Positions 8,560 to 16,787 of a DNA stretch of 64,000 nt are shown here, piece by piece. A program made the translations under genes and the position numbers. The notes below the pieces were generated by a model. The model was not told where the DNA came from. It was given only the letters and a program-made list of their open reading frames with translations, and did no database searches. Source of the DNA: JAAXGI01 sp965206975. Its GTDB lineage: Bacteria > Gemmatimonadota > Gemmatimonadetes > Longimicrobiales > Gaopeijiaceae. The stretch spans positions 930,001 through 994,000 of the forward strand of contig OZ242253.1 in NCBI GenBank assembly GCA_965206975.1, given 5' to 3'. Position 1 is the first letter of the stretch; every line of letters starts with the position of its first letter.

Positions 8560-10737
8560 ATGACTCAGATCGCCGCAGCGGAGTGGGCCGAGGGGAGCCC
8601 CCGCCTCTCCCTTGAGGAAGGCGGACTCGCCCACCTGATCTTCGACGCGCCAGACCGCTCCGCGAACATCCTGACCTCCGAGACGATGGGGCGTCTCGCC
8701 GAGATCCTGCCCGCGCTTCGGGAGGCATGCGACGCCGGGGAGGTCCGCGGGGTCCTCTTCTCTAGCAGAAAGCCGACCTTCATCGTGGGTGCGGACATCG
8801 GCGAGCTCGCGAAGGTCCGGGACACGGATGCCGCAGAGGCGGTGGCACGGCTCGGCCAAGGCGTCTTTCTCGAGCTCGAGGGGCTTCCCGTGCCCACCGT
8901 CGCCGCCGTCCACGGAGCGTGCATGGGGGGCGGGGCCGAACTTGCCCTGGCGTGCCGGTACCGGCTCGCCTCGGACCACCCGAAGACGCAGATCGGGCTC
9001 CCGGAGGTTCAGCTCGGAATCCTTCCGGCCTGGGGTGGAACGACGAGGCTCCCGAGGCTCGTCGGACTGGGGCAGGCGCTCGAGCCTCTCCTCACGGGGA
9101 AACCGCTTCGGGGCGCGGAGGCGAAGCGCATCGGGCTCGTCGACGACGTCCTCCCCCACGAGCTCTTCCTCGAGCTGGCGGCCCGCTACCTGCGCGAACG
9201 GATCTCTGGCCGCGACGCCCCGCGACGCCCCAGGCGGACGCCCGGGGCTCACTTCTTCGACGGCACCCCTCCCGGGCGCTGGCTCCTCCTCCGGGCCGCC
9301 CGGAAGCGGGTGATGGAGCGGACGGGCGGCCACTACCCTGCTCCCCTTCGGATCCTCGACATCCTCGGGAGCTCCCTCGGACGGACGGCCGCGGAGGGAT
9401 TCGAGGCAGAGGCGAAGGCGGCCCGGGGGCTCATCGGCTCTCCCGTTTCGAGGAACCTGATTCACGTCTTCCACCTGCGGGATCGGGCGAGAAAGGGGCT
9501 CCGCCGATTGTCGCCCGAGCCGCCGCCCGGGATCGGCGGGATCGGCGTGGTGGGCGCTGGGACGATGGGCGGCGGGATCGCGCGGCTTGCGGCCTCGCGC
9601 GGCCACCACGTGCGCCTGAAGGACGTTCGGCGCGAGTCTGTTTCCCTCGCACTCGCCCACGCGCGCAAGCTCTTCGACTCGGCCGCCCGGCGACGGCGGG
9701 TGACCCTGCAGGAAGCGACCCGCGGAATGGAGCGGATCCATGGAGGACTCGACTACACAGGCTTTCGGCCACTCGAGCTCGTGATCGAGGCCGTCGTGGA
9801 ACGAATGGAGGTCAAGAAGACGGTGCTGGATGAGCTCGAGGACGCCGTGAGCGAGACGTGCCTTCTCGCAACGAACACCTCGAGCCTCTCGGTCAAGGAG
9901 ATGGGGCGGGATCTCAGTTACCCGGCGCGCTTCCTCGGGATGCACTTCTTCCATCCCGTGCACCGGATGCCCCTCATCGAGATCGTCCGCACCCCGCAAA
10001 CGGAAGCACCCGCCGTCGCCGCCGTCTACGCGCTCTCCCTCGCAATGGGCAAGGTTCCGGTCATCGTACGTGACAGCCCCGGATTCGTGGTGAACCGGAT
10101 CCTCGGCCCCTATCTGAATGAGGCGGGCCACCTCCTCGGCGAGGGCGCGTCCATCGACGCGGTCGACCGCGCCGCGATCACCTTCGGGATGCCGATGGGG
10201 CCGCTTCGGCTCATCGACGAGGTGGGAATCGATGTCGTCAGCCATGCGGGGGAGAGCCTGCACCAGGCTTTTGGAGAGCGGCTGGCCCCCGCCGACTCCC
10301 TCCTCCGACTACGCGCGGCGGGCCGGTTGGGAAGGAAGGGCGGGAGCGGCTTCTACCATTACCGGGGAGACGGAAAGCCGAACGTAGATCTGAGGGCTTA
10401 CGAGGCGATGGGGCGGCCGAGCCCCTCGGGGTCCTTGCCTCCGCCGGAGGAGACACGAGATCGTCTCATCCTCTCGATGGTCAACGAGGCCGCCCGAACG
10501 CTCTCGGAAGGCGTCACCACCTCGGCGCGCGACCTCGACCTGGCGATGATCATGGGCGCCGGATTCCCGGCCTTCCTCGGCGGACTCCTCCGCTACGCGG
10601 ACGGAACGGGCCTGTCGACTCTCGTCGAACGGCTTCAAGGATTCGAGCGGTCGTGCGGCGCGCGATTCGCACCCGCACGCCTCCTTTGCGAGCTCGCAGA
10701 GGAAGGACGCGGGTTCTACGACGCCTTCCCGGATTGA
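8560..10737 (+). CDS. fadJ: Enoyl-CoA hydratase / 3-hydroxyacyl-CoA dehydrogenase fusion (FadJ/FadB type)
   Basis: This 725-aa bifunctional enzyme carries out the second and third steps of fatty-acid beta-oxidation. Residues 1-190 form a crotonase domain with the oxyanion/Glu region HGACMGGGAELALACR near 121 and GLPEVQLGILPAWGGTTRL near 146. From about residue 325 an NAD-binding Rossmann motif (GVVGAGTMGGGIA) begins the dehydrogenase. The catalytic HFFHPVHRMPLIEIV segment is near residue 465, followed by duplicated C-terminal 3HCDH domains. ATG at 8560 is the start. The stop overlaps the DUF402 start. No thiolase (fadA/fadI) gene is nearby. The choice of FadJ over FadB symbol is tentative. 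Confidence 0.9.
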   Translation: MTQIAAAEWAEGSPRLSLEEGGLAHLIFDAPDRSANILTSETMGRLAEILPALREACDAGEVRGVLFSSRKPTFIVGADIGELAKVRDTDAAEAVARLGQGVFLELEGLPVPTVAAVHGACMGGGAELALACRYRLASDHPKTQIGLPEVQLGILPAWGGTTRLPRLVGLGQALEPLLTGKPLRGAEAKRIGLVDDVLPHELFLELAARYLRERISGRDAPRRPRRTPGAHFFDGTPPGRWLLLRAARKRVMERTGGHYPAPLRILDILGSSLGRTAAEGFEAEAKAARGLIGSPVSRNLIHVFHLRDRARKGLRRLSPEPPPGIGGIGVVGAGTMGGGIARLAASRGHHVRLKDVRRESVSLALAHARKLFDSAARRRRVTLQEATRGMERIHGGLDYTGFRPLELVIEAVVERMEVKKTVLDELEDAVSETCLLATNTSSLSVKEMGRDLSYPARFLGMHFFHPVHRMPLIEIVRTPQTEAPAVAAVYALSLAMGKVPVIVRDSPGFVVNRILGPYLNEAGHLLGEGASIDAVDRAAITFGMPMGPLRLIDEVGIDVVSHAGESLHQAFGERLAPADSLLRLRAAGRLGRKGGSGFYHYRGDGKPNVDLRAYEAMGRPSPSGSLPPPEETRDRLILSMVNEAARTLSEGVTTSARDLDLAMIMGAGFPAFLGGLLRYADGTGLSTLVERLQGFERSCGARFAPARLLCELAEEGRGFYDAFPD

Positions 10738-11363
10738 GGGGGGCCCCACCCGGGAGCCTCCCCGAGGTTCACATACACTATCACCGGCCGCCGGACCGGA
10801 CCGAAATCTTCGTGCAACACCTGATCCAGGACGAGCCGTGGGTCAAGATCAGCTATGCGGAGGGAATCGAACTCACCAACCCGCTCTCGATCGACGGGCG
10901 CATCGTCCTGGAGGCGGGATCGGATGTAGTCTGGTTCACTCTCCCCGGAGAGTGGCACGACATCGGGCGATTCCACAGACGGGACGGGACGCTGACGGGA
11001 ATCTACGCGAACATCCTGAGCCCGTGCGTCTTCGAGCCCGGGGGCGACTGGCACACGACGGATCTCTTCCTGGATCTGTGGTTACCCGCGCGCGCGGGGG
11101 GTGGCATCCCCGGAGGCACTCTGGCCCCTAGGCTCCTGGATCTGGAGGAGCTCACGGAGGCCGAAACAAATGGGTGGATCTCTCCCGAAGCCGGGGAGAG
11201 AGCCAGGCGCGAGGCGGAGCGTCTCCTCTCCCGGGCCCGCGCGGGCATGTGGCCACCTCCGGCCGTCCACGAGTGGACCCGGGAACGCGCCGCCTCCGTC
11301 CTCGCCGCCTCGGGGGGAGCGGGAGAGATGCCCGTAGCCCGAGGACACCCGCCCACCGAGTAA
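10734..11363 (+). CDS. DUF402 family protein
   Basis: The open frame encodes a beta-rich DUF402 domain, the family that includes nucleotide phosphatase-like and ribonuclease-associated proteins. Characteristic motifs are WFTLPGEWHDIGRF near residue 68, IYANI near 89 and the DLFLDLWLP stretch near 109. The helix-rich C-terminus (about 130-190) follows the domain. The best start is TTG at 10734, overlapping the fadJ stop exactly as metG overlaps ricT, giving 209 aa. Earlier in-frame codons lie inside fadJ and encode Arg/Pro-rich noise. The substrate is unknown; family members hydrolyse nucleoside phosphates or act with RNA enzymes. Confidence 0.7.
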   Translation: MRGAPPGSLPEVHIHYHRPPDRTEIFVQHLIQDEPWVKISYAEGIELTNPLSIDGRIVLEAGSDVVWFTLPGEWHDIGRFHRRDGTLTGIYANILSPCVFEPGGDWHTTDLFLDLWLPARAGGGIPGGTLAPRLLDLEELTEAETNGWISPEAGERARREAERLLSRARAGMWPPPAVHEWTRERAASVLAASGGAGEMPVARGHPPTE

Positions 11364-11561
11364 ACTCCCGGGAGACGACTACCGCACCCGCGGTCGGCAG
11401 GGGAAGCGGGGGGCGCTCCACGCGCGATGCGCTCGGCCTCGACCCCCGGCCCGGTGGCGCCGCCAAGCGAACCGTCCGACCCGGCCCTCCACCGGGCGGC
11501 AGCCACGACAAGGCCTTCTTCGAACAGCTACCCCCCGCGCACTATGCCCAGGGTTCGGCGC

Positions 11562-12350
11562 TCACCCCCCCTCCGTCTCCGCCGACGCCCCGCCCTCGCC
11601 TGCCTCGGCGAGCGCAGCCTCGAGGACGGGCCGCAGGTTCGTCGTCCAGTTGTCGATCCAAGTGGCCCGGCCGTCTCCGGTATTCAGCATCACGGTCGGC
11701 GTCGACTGCGCGCCCAACTGGATCCCGAGCATTTGATTCGCTACGACGACGTCCGCATGGCGATCGCTCCTCAGGCACGAGCGGAATTCGCCACGGTCAA
11801 GCCCGAGGTCGTCCGCGTATCCCGTGAGCACGCCCGCCGGATCCGCTTCCACGGACCACGCGATCTGGTTCTGGAAGAGGCGGTCGTGGTAGTCCCAGTA
11901 GCGATCCTGATCGCCCGCGCAGCGAGCGGCCCGCGCGGCCAGGAAGGCGTTCGGGTGCGTCCCCTCCAGGGGGAAGTCGTAGAACTCAAACTTCACCCGG
12001 CCGGGTTCGATGTAGGAGACGTCGAGGATCGGCTTCGCCTGCCGGAAGAAATTCTGGCATGCCGGACACTGATAGTCCCCGAATTCCATGAGGGTCACGG
12101 GAGCGTCCGGGTTGCCGAGCACGACAGGCTGTGCCAGCTCGAGGAGTTCCTGCGGTGTCTCGAACTCGATCTCGACGGCGGCGGATGTGCGGGCCGTCTC
12201 ATCGAAAATCGAAGAAACGACGTTCCACCCGACAATCGCCAGCGCCAGCGCTCCGGCACCCCCGAGTGTCCACATCATCCCGTTCGACGAGGAGGCTTCC
12301 TCGCGATGCTCTCTCCTTTCCTCCCTTCTCTTCTCAGCTCGACTCGCCAC
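11562..12350 (-). CDS. DsbA-family membrane-anchored thioredoxin (Thioredoxin_4)
   Basis: The 262-aa product has a highly charged N-terminus, a single transmembrane anchor at about residues 27-48 and a DsbA-like domain with a CPAC active site near residue 95 (GDYQCPACQNF). The cis-Pro loop appears as AQSTPTVML near residue 215. Such proteins oxidise or isomerise disulfides outside the cytoplasmic membrane. GTG at 12350 is the start, 61 bp downstream of the HAD gene, so it may belong to the gyrA-HAD-dsbA transcription unit. The C-terminal tail is Gly/Glu/Ala-rich. The redox partner is not in the window. Confidence 0.85.
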   Translation of the reverse strand: MASRAEKRREERREHREEASSSNGMMWTLGGAGALALAIVGWNVVSSIFDETARTSAAVEIEFETPQELLELAQPVVLGNPDAPVTLMEFGDYQCPACQNFFRQAKPILDVSYIEPGRVKFEFYDFPLEGTHPNAFLAARAARCAGDQDRYWDYHDRLFQNQIAWSVEADPAGVLTGYADDLGLDRGEFRSCLRSDRHADVVVANQMLGIQLGAQSTPTVMLNTGDGRATWIDNWTTNLRPVLEAALAEAGEGGASAETEGG

Positions 12351-12411
12351 TCGTAATCCTCCGTGTCAGATCCCAACGGATGCGCCGCTCCCCCCGGCGA
12401 GCCCTCCGGCC

Positions 12412-13095
12412 CTAGCTCAGGATCGCCTGGAGTGCCGGTTCCGTTTCTTCAAGGCTCTCGAGTACCACATCGGCGCCGGTCTCCTCAAGCACTCCGACGG
12501 CGAAGCGGCCCGTCGCCACCGCTACTGTGCGGGTTCCATGGGCCCGGCCGCAAGCCACGTCCCGGGGCGTGTCCCCCACGACCACGACCTCCTCGGCCCG
12601 GAAGCGGGCGCCCCAGTGGGCCTCCGCCCGCCGGATCGCGACGGCGGGGAGCTCGTTTCGAACCTCGTGATCCGACCCGAATGCGCCGACCGGGAACCAG
12701 TGGCCGAGGCCCGCCGAATCGAGCTTCAGCCGCGCGCCCTCGGCTACGTTCCCCATGAGAAGCCCCATCGCCACCCCCAACCCCTCGCCGAGCCGGCGGA
12801 GGAGCTCCGTCACTCCCGCGAGCGCCCGCGTGGGGGAGCCCGGCAGCCGGGCCTCCATCTCCGCGAGGTATCGTGCCCATACGGCGGGGAGCGCCTCGTC
12901 GATCCGACCAGGCTCGATCCCCGCCTCGGTCAGGAGTTCCCGGGCAATCTGCGGATCCGTCTTCCCCGAGAACTCCCACCGATCGATCGGTCCGGCCGTC
13001 CCGAAGACCGCCCCGAGCGCCACGAGGAGCGCCTCCCTCGCCGGCCCCCCCGAGAGGACGGTTCCATCCACATCGAAGAGGACGAGCCGTCTCAC
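12412..13095 (-). CDS. HAD-superfamily hydrolase, phosphoglycolate phosphatase-like
   Basis: This 227-aa phosphatase shows HAD motif I FDVDGTV near residue 7, a cap domain at about 20-95, motif II in the GLLMGN region near 112, and motifs III-IV ending in VVVGDTPRDVACGRA near 172. The architecture fits Gph/beta-phosphoglucomutase-like phosphatases acting on small phosphorylated metabolites. GTG at 13095 overlaps the gyrA stop (GTGA), so translation is probably coupled to gyrA. Substrate specificity cannot be read from the sequence. Confidence 0.85.
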   Translation of the reverse strand: MRRLVLFDVDGTVLSGGPAREALLVALGAVFGTAGPIDRWEFSGKTDPQIARELLTEAGIEPGRIDEALPAVWARYLAEMEARLPGSPTRALAGVTELLRRLGEGLGVAMGLLMGNVAEGARLKLDSAGLGHWFPVGAFGSDHEVRNELPAVAIRRAEAHWGARFRAEEVVVVGDTPRDVACGRAHGTRTVAVATGRFAVGVLEETGADVVLESLEETEPALQAILS

Positions 13096-15599
13096 CCACC
13101 CTCCTCCCCGTCGCCGGACTCCGGGAGGGCATGCTGCATCGCCCCGTCCCCATCCACCCCCTGCACCCCGTTCTCCTCGCCGACGATCCGGGCCACGTCC
13201 ATGATCTCGTCCTCCTCGTCGAGTGCGACAAGACGGACACCCTGGGTCGCGCGGCCGATGACCCGGATCTCCTCGGCCCTCTGGCGATTGATCACGCCAC
13301 GCCGGGTGATGAGCATCACCTCCTCATCCGGCGCGACAGCCTTGATCGAGACGACCTTCCCCGTCCGCTCCGAGAGCCTCATGTTGATGACGCCCTTCCC
13401 CGCGCGCCGCTGAAGACGGTACTCGCCGACCTCCGTCCGCTTCCCCATCCCCCCTTCCGTCACGACGAGAAGGCTCGCATCCGGCCGAACCACGACCATC
13501 CCCACGACGCGGTCCCCCTCCGCGAGCTGGATCCCCTTCACACCCCCCGCGACCCGCCCCATCACCCGGCAGTCGGACTCGTTGAACCGGATCGCCATGC
13601 CCGCCTCGGTTGCGAGGATCACCTCATCCTCCCCGCTCGTGATCCGCACATCGATCAGCTCGTCGCCGTCGCGGATATTGATCGCCCTGAGGCCGACGCT
13701 TCGCACGTTCCCGTACGCCGAGAGGGACGTCTTCTTCACCGTGCCGGACCGGGTGCAAAAGAGGAGACAGCGATCGTCCCCGAACTCGCGCACCGGGACG
13801 ATCGAGGCAATCGTGGACCCTCCGTCGATGTTGAGGAGGTTGACGATCGGCTTGCCCCGCGAATGGCGCGTCCCCTGGGGGATCTGCCAGACCTTGAGCC
13901 AGTGGCACTTCCCGTCGCGGGTGAAGATCATGAGCACGTCGTGGGTCGAGGCCACGAAGAGGTGCTCGACCCAGTCCGCCTCCCTCGTGCCCATCCCCCG
14001 AAGACCGCGCCCGCCCCGCCGCTGGGAGCGGTAGGTGTCGACCGGGATCCGCTTCACGTACCCATGATGGCTGACCGTCAGGACGACCTCCTCGTCCACG
14101 ATGAGATCCCCCATCTCGAGGCGGAAGGACTCGCCGAGGATCTCCGTGCGACGATCGTCCCCGTAGCGTTCTGCCAGCTCCCCCAGCTCGTCGGTGATCA
14201 CCTGCATCCTGAGCTCCCGGCTCCCGAGGAGCTCCTCGAGATCGCCGATCCGCCCGCGGACCTCGGCCAGCTCCTCCTCGAGCTTCTTCGTCTCGAGGCC
14301 CGTGAGCCGTGCGAGGCGCATGTTGAGGATCGCCTCCGCCTGAGCCTCCGAGAGCTCGAAGCCCCCCTGGAGCTCCCTCGAGGCGGCTGCCGTATCGGCC
14401 GAGCCGCGGATGATCTTGATCACCTCATCCACATTGTCGACGGCGACCGTGAGCCCCTCCAGGATGTGCTCGCGCTCCTTCGCCTTCCGAAGGTCGAACT
14501 CGCTTCGCCGGACCACGACCTCGTGACGATGCTGGATGAACTTCCCGAGGAGCGCGCGGAGGGTGAGAACCCGGGGCACGCCATCGACGAGGGCAAGGAG
14601 GATCGCCCCGAAGGTGGACTGCATCTGGGTGTGCTTGTAGAGCTGGTTCAAGACCACCTGCGCGATCGCATCCCGCTTCAGCTCGATGACGATCCGCATC
14701 CCGTCGCGGTCCGATTCGTCGCGGAGCGCCTGGATGTCCGTCACCCGCTTCTCCCGGACGAGTCCAGCGATCTGCTCGATGAGGCGGGTCTTGTTCACCA
14801 TGAAGGGGATCTCCCGGATGACGATCCGCTCCCCCCCCCGCTTCATCTCCTCGATCTCCGCCCGCGCACGCATAACGATCCGGCCGCGCCCCGTACGGTA
14901 CGCATCCCGGATCCCGTCCCGCCCGCAGATCGATCCGCCCGTCGGGAAGTCGGGCCCCTGGATCAGCGCCTCGAGCTCCTCCTGCGGGAGCTCGGGGTCG
15001 GTGATCAGCGCGGAGACCGCAGCGACGACCTCGCGCAGGTTGTGCGGGGGGATGTTCGTCGCCATCCCGACTGCGATCCCCGACGAGCCGTTCACGAGGA
15101 GGTTCGGGAACCTCGCGGGGAGGACGACGGGCTCGTCGAGGCGGCCATCGAAGTTGGGGACGAAGTGGACCGTCTCCTTCTCGATGTCCCCGAGCATCTC
15201 GGTGGCGATCGCCCCCATCCGGGCTTCCGTATACCGGTATGCCGCCGCCGAGTCCCCGTCGATGGAACCGAAGTTCCCCTGGCCGTTCACGAGTGGATAG
15301 CGGAGGGAGAAGTCCTGGGCCATCCGGACCATCGAGTCGTAGATCGCCGCATCCCCGTGGGGGTGGTACTTCCCGAGCACCTCTCCAACCACCGTCGCAC
15401 TCTTCTTGTAGGCCCGCCCCGGGGCGAGGCCCAGGTCGTTCATCGCGTAGAGAATGCGCCGATGCACCGGCTTCAGGCCGTCGCGAACGTCCGGGAGGGC
15501 CCTTTGCACGATCACGCTCATCGAATAGTCGATGAACGACTCTCGCATCTCGTCTTCGAGGGGACGGGACAGAATCTGCTGTCCGTGGTCCGCTTCCAT
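13092..15599 (-). CDS. gyrA: DNA gyrase subunit A
   Basis: GyrA cuts and rejoins DNA in the A2B2 gyrase that introduces negative supercoils. The 835-aa product has the breakage-reunion domain with catalytic Tyr123 in YRYTEARMG, the coiled-coil tower, and a C-terminal beta-pinwheel with an intact GyrA box (QRRGGRG near residue 527), which separates gyrase from topoisomerase IV. In the quinolone-resistance region the residue matching E. coli Ser83 is Ala84 (HPHGDAAIYD), while the Asp87 equivalent (Asp88) is kept. ATG at 15599 is used; a TTG two codons earlier is possible. gyrB is not in the window. Confidence 0.95.
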   Translation of the reverse strand: MEADHGQQILSRPLEDEMRESFIDYSMSVIVQRALPDVRDGLKPVHRRILYAMNDLGLAPGRAYKKSATVVGEVLGKYHPHGDAAIYDSMVRMAQDFSLRYPLVNGQGNFGSIDGDSAAAYRYTEARMGAIATEMLGDIEKETVHFVPNFDGRLDEPVVLPARFPNLLVNGSSGIAVGMATNIPPHNLREVVAAVSALITDPELPQEELEALIQGPDFPTGGSICGRDGIRDAYRTGRGRIVMRARAEIEEMKRGGERIVIREIPFMVNKTRLIEQIAGLVREKRVTDIQALRDESDRDGMRIVIELKRDAIAQVVLNQLYKHTQMQSTFGAILLALVDGVPRVLTLRALLGKFIQHRHEVVVRRSEFDLRKAKEREHILEGLTVAVDNVDEVIKIIRGSADTAAASRELQGGFELSEAQAEAILNMRLARLTGLETKKLEEELAEVRGRIGDLEELLGSRELRMQVITDELGELAERYGDDRRTEILGESFRLEMGDLIVDEEVVLTVSHHGYVKRIPVDTYRSQRRGGRGLRGMGTREADWVEHLFVASTHDVLMIFTRDGKCHWLKVWQIPQGTRHSRGKPIVNLLNIDGGSTIASIVPVREFGDDRCLLFCTRSGTVKKTSLSAYGNVRSVGLRAINIRDGDELIDVRITSGEDEVILATEAGMAIRFNESDCRVMGRVAGGVKGIQLAEGDRVVGMVVVRPDASLLVVTEGGMGKRTEVGEYRLQRRAGKGVINMRLSERTGKVVSIKAVAPDEEVMLITRRGVINRQRAEEIRVIGRATQGVRLVALDEEDEIMDVARIVGEENGVQGVDGDGAMQHALPESGDGEEGG

Positions 15600-15754
15600 G
15601 AGCAACCTGTAGGGGATGACGGCCTGAGTCGATCGACCTCCGAAGGAGGGCCCGGAGGTCCGATCCTGCCGTGAGAGAAGTAAGAAGCGGGCACCAAGAA
15701 ACGCACGATTTCCTATGTGGAAATCTAGCGGAAACGGGCTTTCCCCGCTATCGC

Positions 15755-15785
15755 GACCGCCCCCCCCGGGCCGGGGGGGGCGGTC
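15755..15785. repeat. GC-rich 13-bp perfect hairpin between gyrA and lysR
   Basis: GACCG followed by eight C at 15755-15767 is exactly complementary to eight G followed by CGGTC at 15773-15785, with a 5-nt loop. It lies between two divergent genes, upstream of both, so it is not an ordinary end-of-gene terminator. It could insulate the gyrA and lysR promoters or be a protein- or supercoil-sensitive site. Confidence 0.6.
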
Positions 15786-15821
15786 CCCGAATATAATTAC
15801 TATCTCTAATGTCTATGTGAG

Positions 15822-15857
15822 TTGACATTACGATTTTTTATCGTATCTTGGTCCGCC
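15822..15857 (+). promoter_or_regulatory. Promoter and palindromic operator for lysR-gltBD, probably leaderless
   Basis: TTGACA at 15822-15827 and TATCTT at 15844-15849 are separated by 16 bp. The lysR ATG is only 9 nt after the -10, so the transcript likely starts at or next to the start codon; no ribosome binding site is seen. A dyad, ACGAT-N6-ATCGT (about 15830-15845), lies between the hexamers. It has the shape of a LysR-type site and suggests autorepression. Confidence 0.6.
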
Positions 15858-16787
15858 ATGTCGCTTGCTTCCATCCGACTCTTTTGCGATGTCGTCCAGG
15901 AGGGGAACTTCTCCCGGGGGGCGGAGCGAAACGGGATCACGCAGTCCGCCGCGTCGCAGCGGATCCGGAGCCTCGAGGAGGAGCTCGGGGTCGAGCTGAT
16001 CGACCGCTCGACCCGGCCGTGCGGCCTCACTCCCTCGGGGCAGCTCTACTACGAGGGTTGCCGCGAGATCCTCGACCGCTACGAGCGGCTCGAGGACGTT
16101 GTGGTCCGGAAGGCCTCCTTCCTTCGCGGCCGCGTGGTCGTTGCCTCGATCTACTCCGCGGACATCCCGCACCTGAACGAGGTCCGCGAGGCCTTCACCG
16201 CCGCGCACCCCCAGGTCTCGGTCCATATCCACTACCTGCAGCCCCGCGCCGTGCACGAGTGGGTCGAGAGCGGGAGGTCCGGCATCGGGATCCTCTCGTA
16301 CGCGGACCGGTGGCCGGATCTGGCGAGGATCCCGCTCAGGGACGAGACGATGGTGGCCGTCTTCCGGGCGGGGCACCGGCTCTCGGAGCGGCGGCGGGTG
16401 GAGCCCCGGGACCTGGTCGGGGAGCGCCTGATCGGCTTCGATGCGGAGCTTCGGATATCGCGGGAAATCCGCTCGTATCTTCGGCGTCACCACGCGCAGC
16501 CGACGGTGGAGAGCTCCTTCGACAACATCGACTCGATCAAGGCCGCCGTGGCGGAGACGGACGGGGTCGGGATTCTCCCGCAGCGGACGGTCCGGGTCGA
16601 GGTGGCGCGGGGGGTCCTCGTGACGGCGGAGCTCGAGCCGACGCTGATGAGGCCTCTCTCGCTCGTCCACCGGCGCGACCGGGCGCTCCCGCCCCTCGTC
16701 GCCTCTTGGGTCAAGTACCTTCGCGCCTACCACACGCCGGCCTCGATCCGCCCCCCACGGGCGGAGGCGGGCGAGGAGGGGCCATGA
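15858..16787 (+). CDS. LysR-family transcriptional regulator (probable regulator of gltBD)
   Basis: The 309-aa protein has an N-terminal winged helix-turn-helix (about residues 1-60, with NFSRGAERNGITQSAASQ) and a C-terminal effector-binding periplasmic-binding-protein fold. It is the first gene of a run with gltB (ATGA overlap) and gltD, so by position it resembles GltC-type activators of glutamate synthase; the effector is unknown. ATG at 15858 was chosen because it begins the HTH directly; 12 further in-frame codons upstream would run through the promoter. Being co-transcribed with its likely targets is less usual than the divergent layout typical for LysR genes. Confidence 0.85.
   Translation: MSLASIRLFCDVVQEGNFSRGAERNGITQSAASQRIRSLEEELGVELIDRSTRPCGLTPSGQLYYEGCREILDRYERLEDVVVRKASFLRGRVVVASIYSADIPHLNEVREAFTAAHPQVSVHIHYLQPRAVHEWVESGRSGIGILSYADRWPDLARIPLRDETMVAVFRAGHRLSERRRVEPRDLVGERLIGFDAELRISREIRSYLRRHHAQPTVESSFDNIDSIKAAVAETDGVGILPQRTVRVEVARGVLVTAELEPTLMRPLSLVHRRDRALPPLVASWVKYLRAYHTPASIRPPRAEAGEEGP

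Noticed and set aside
7714..10263. An 849-codon minus-strand open frame across the lipoprotein and fadJ genes
   Set aside because: Antisense to two real genes, with no recognisable domain and His/Arg/Pro-rich noise.
12873..15674. A 933-codon plus-strand open frame antisense to gyrA
   Set aside because: The protein is a composition artefact opposite a strongly conserved gyrA; high GC gives long antisense frames. No motifs are present.
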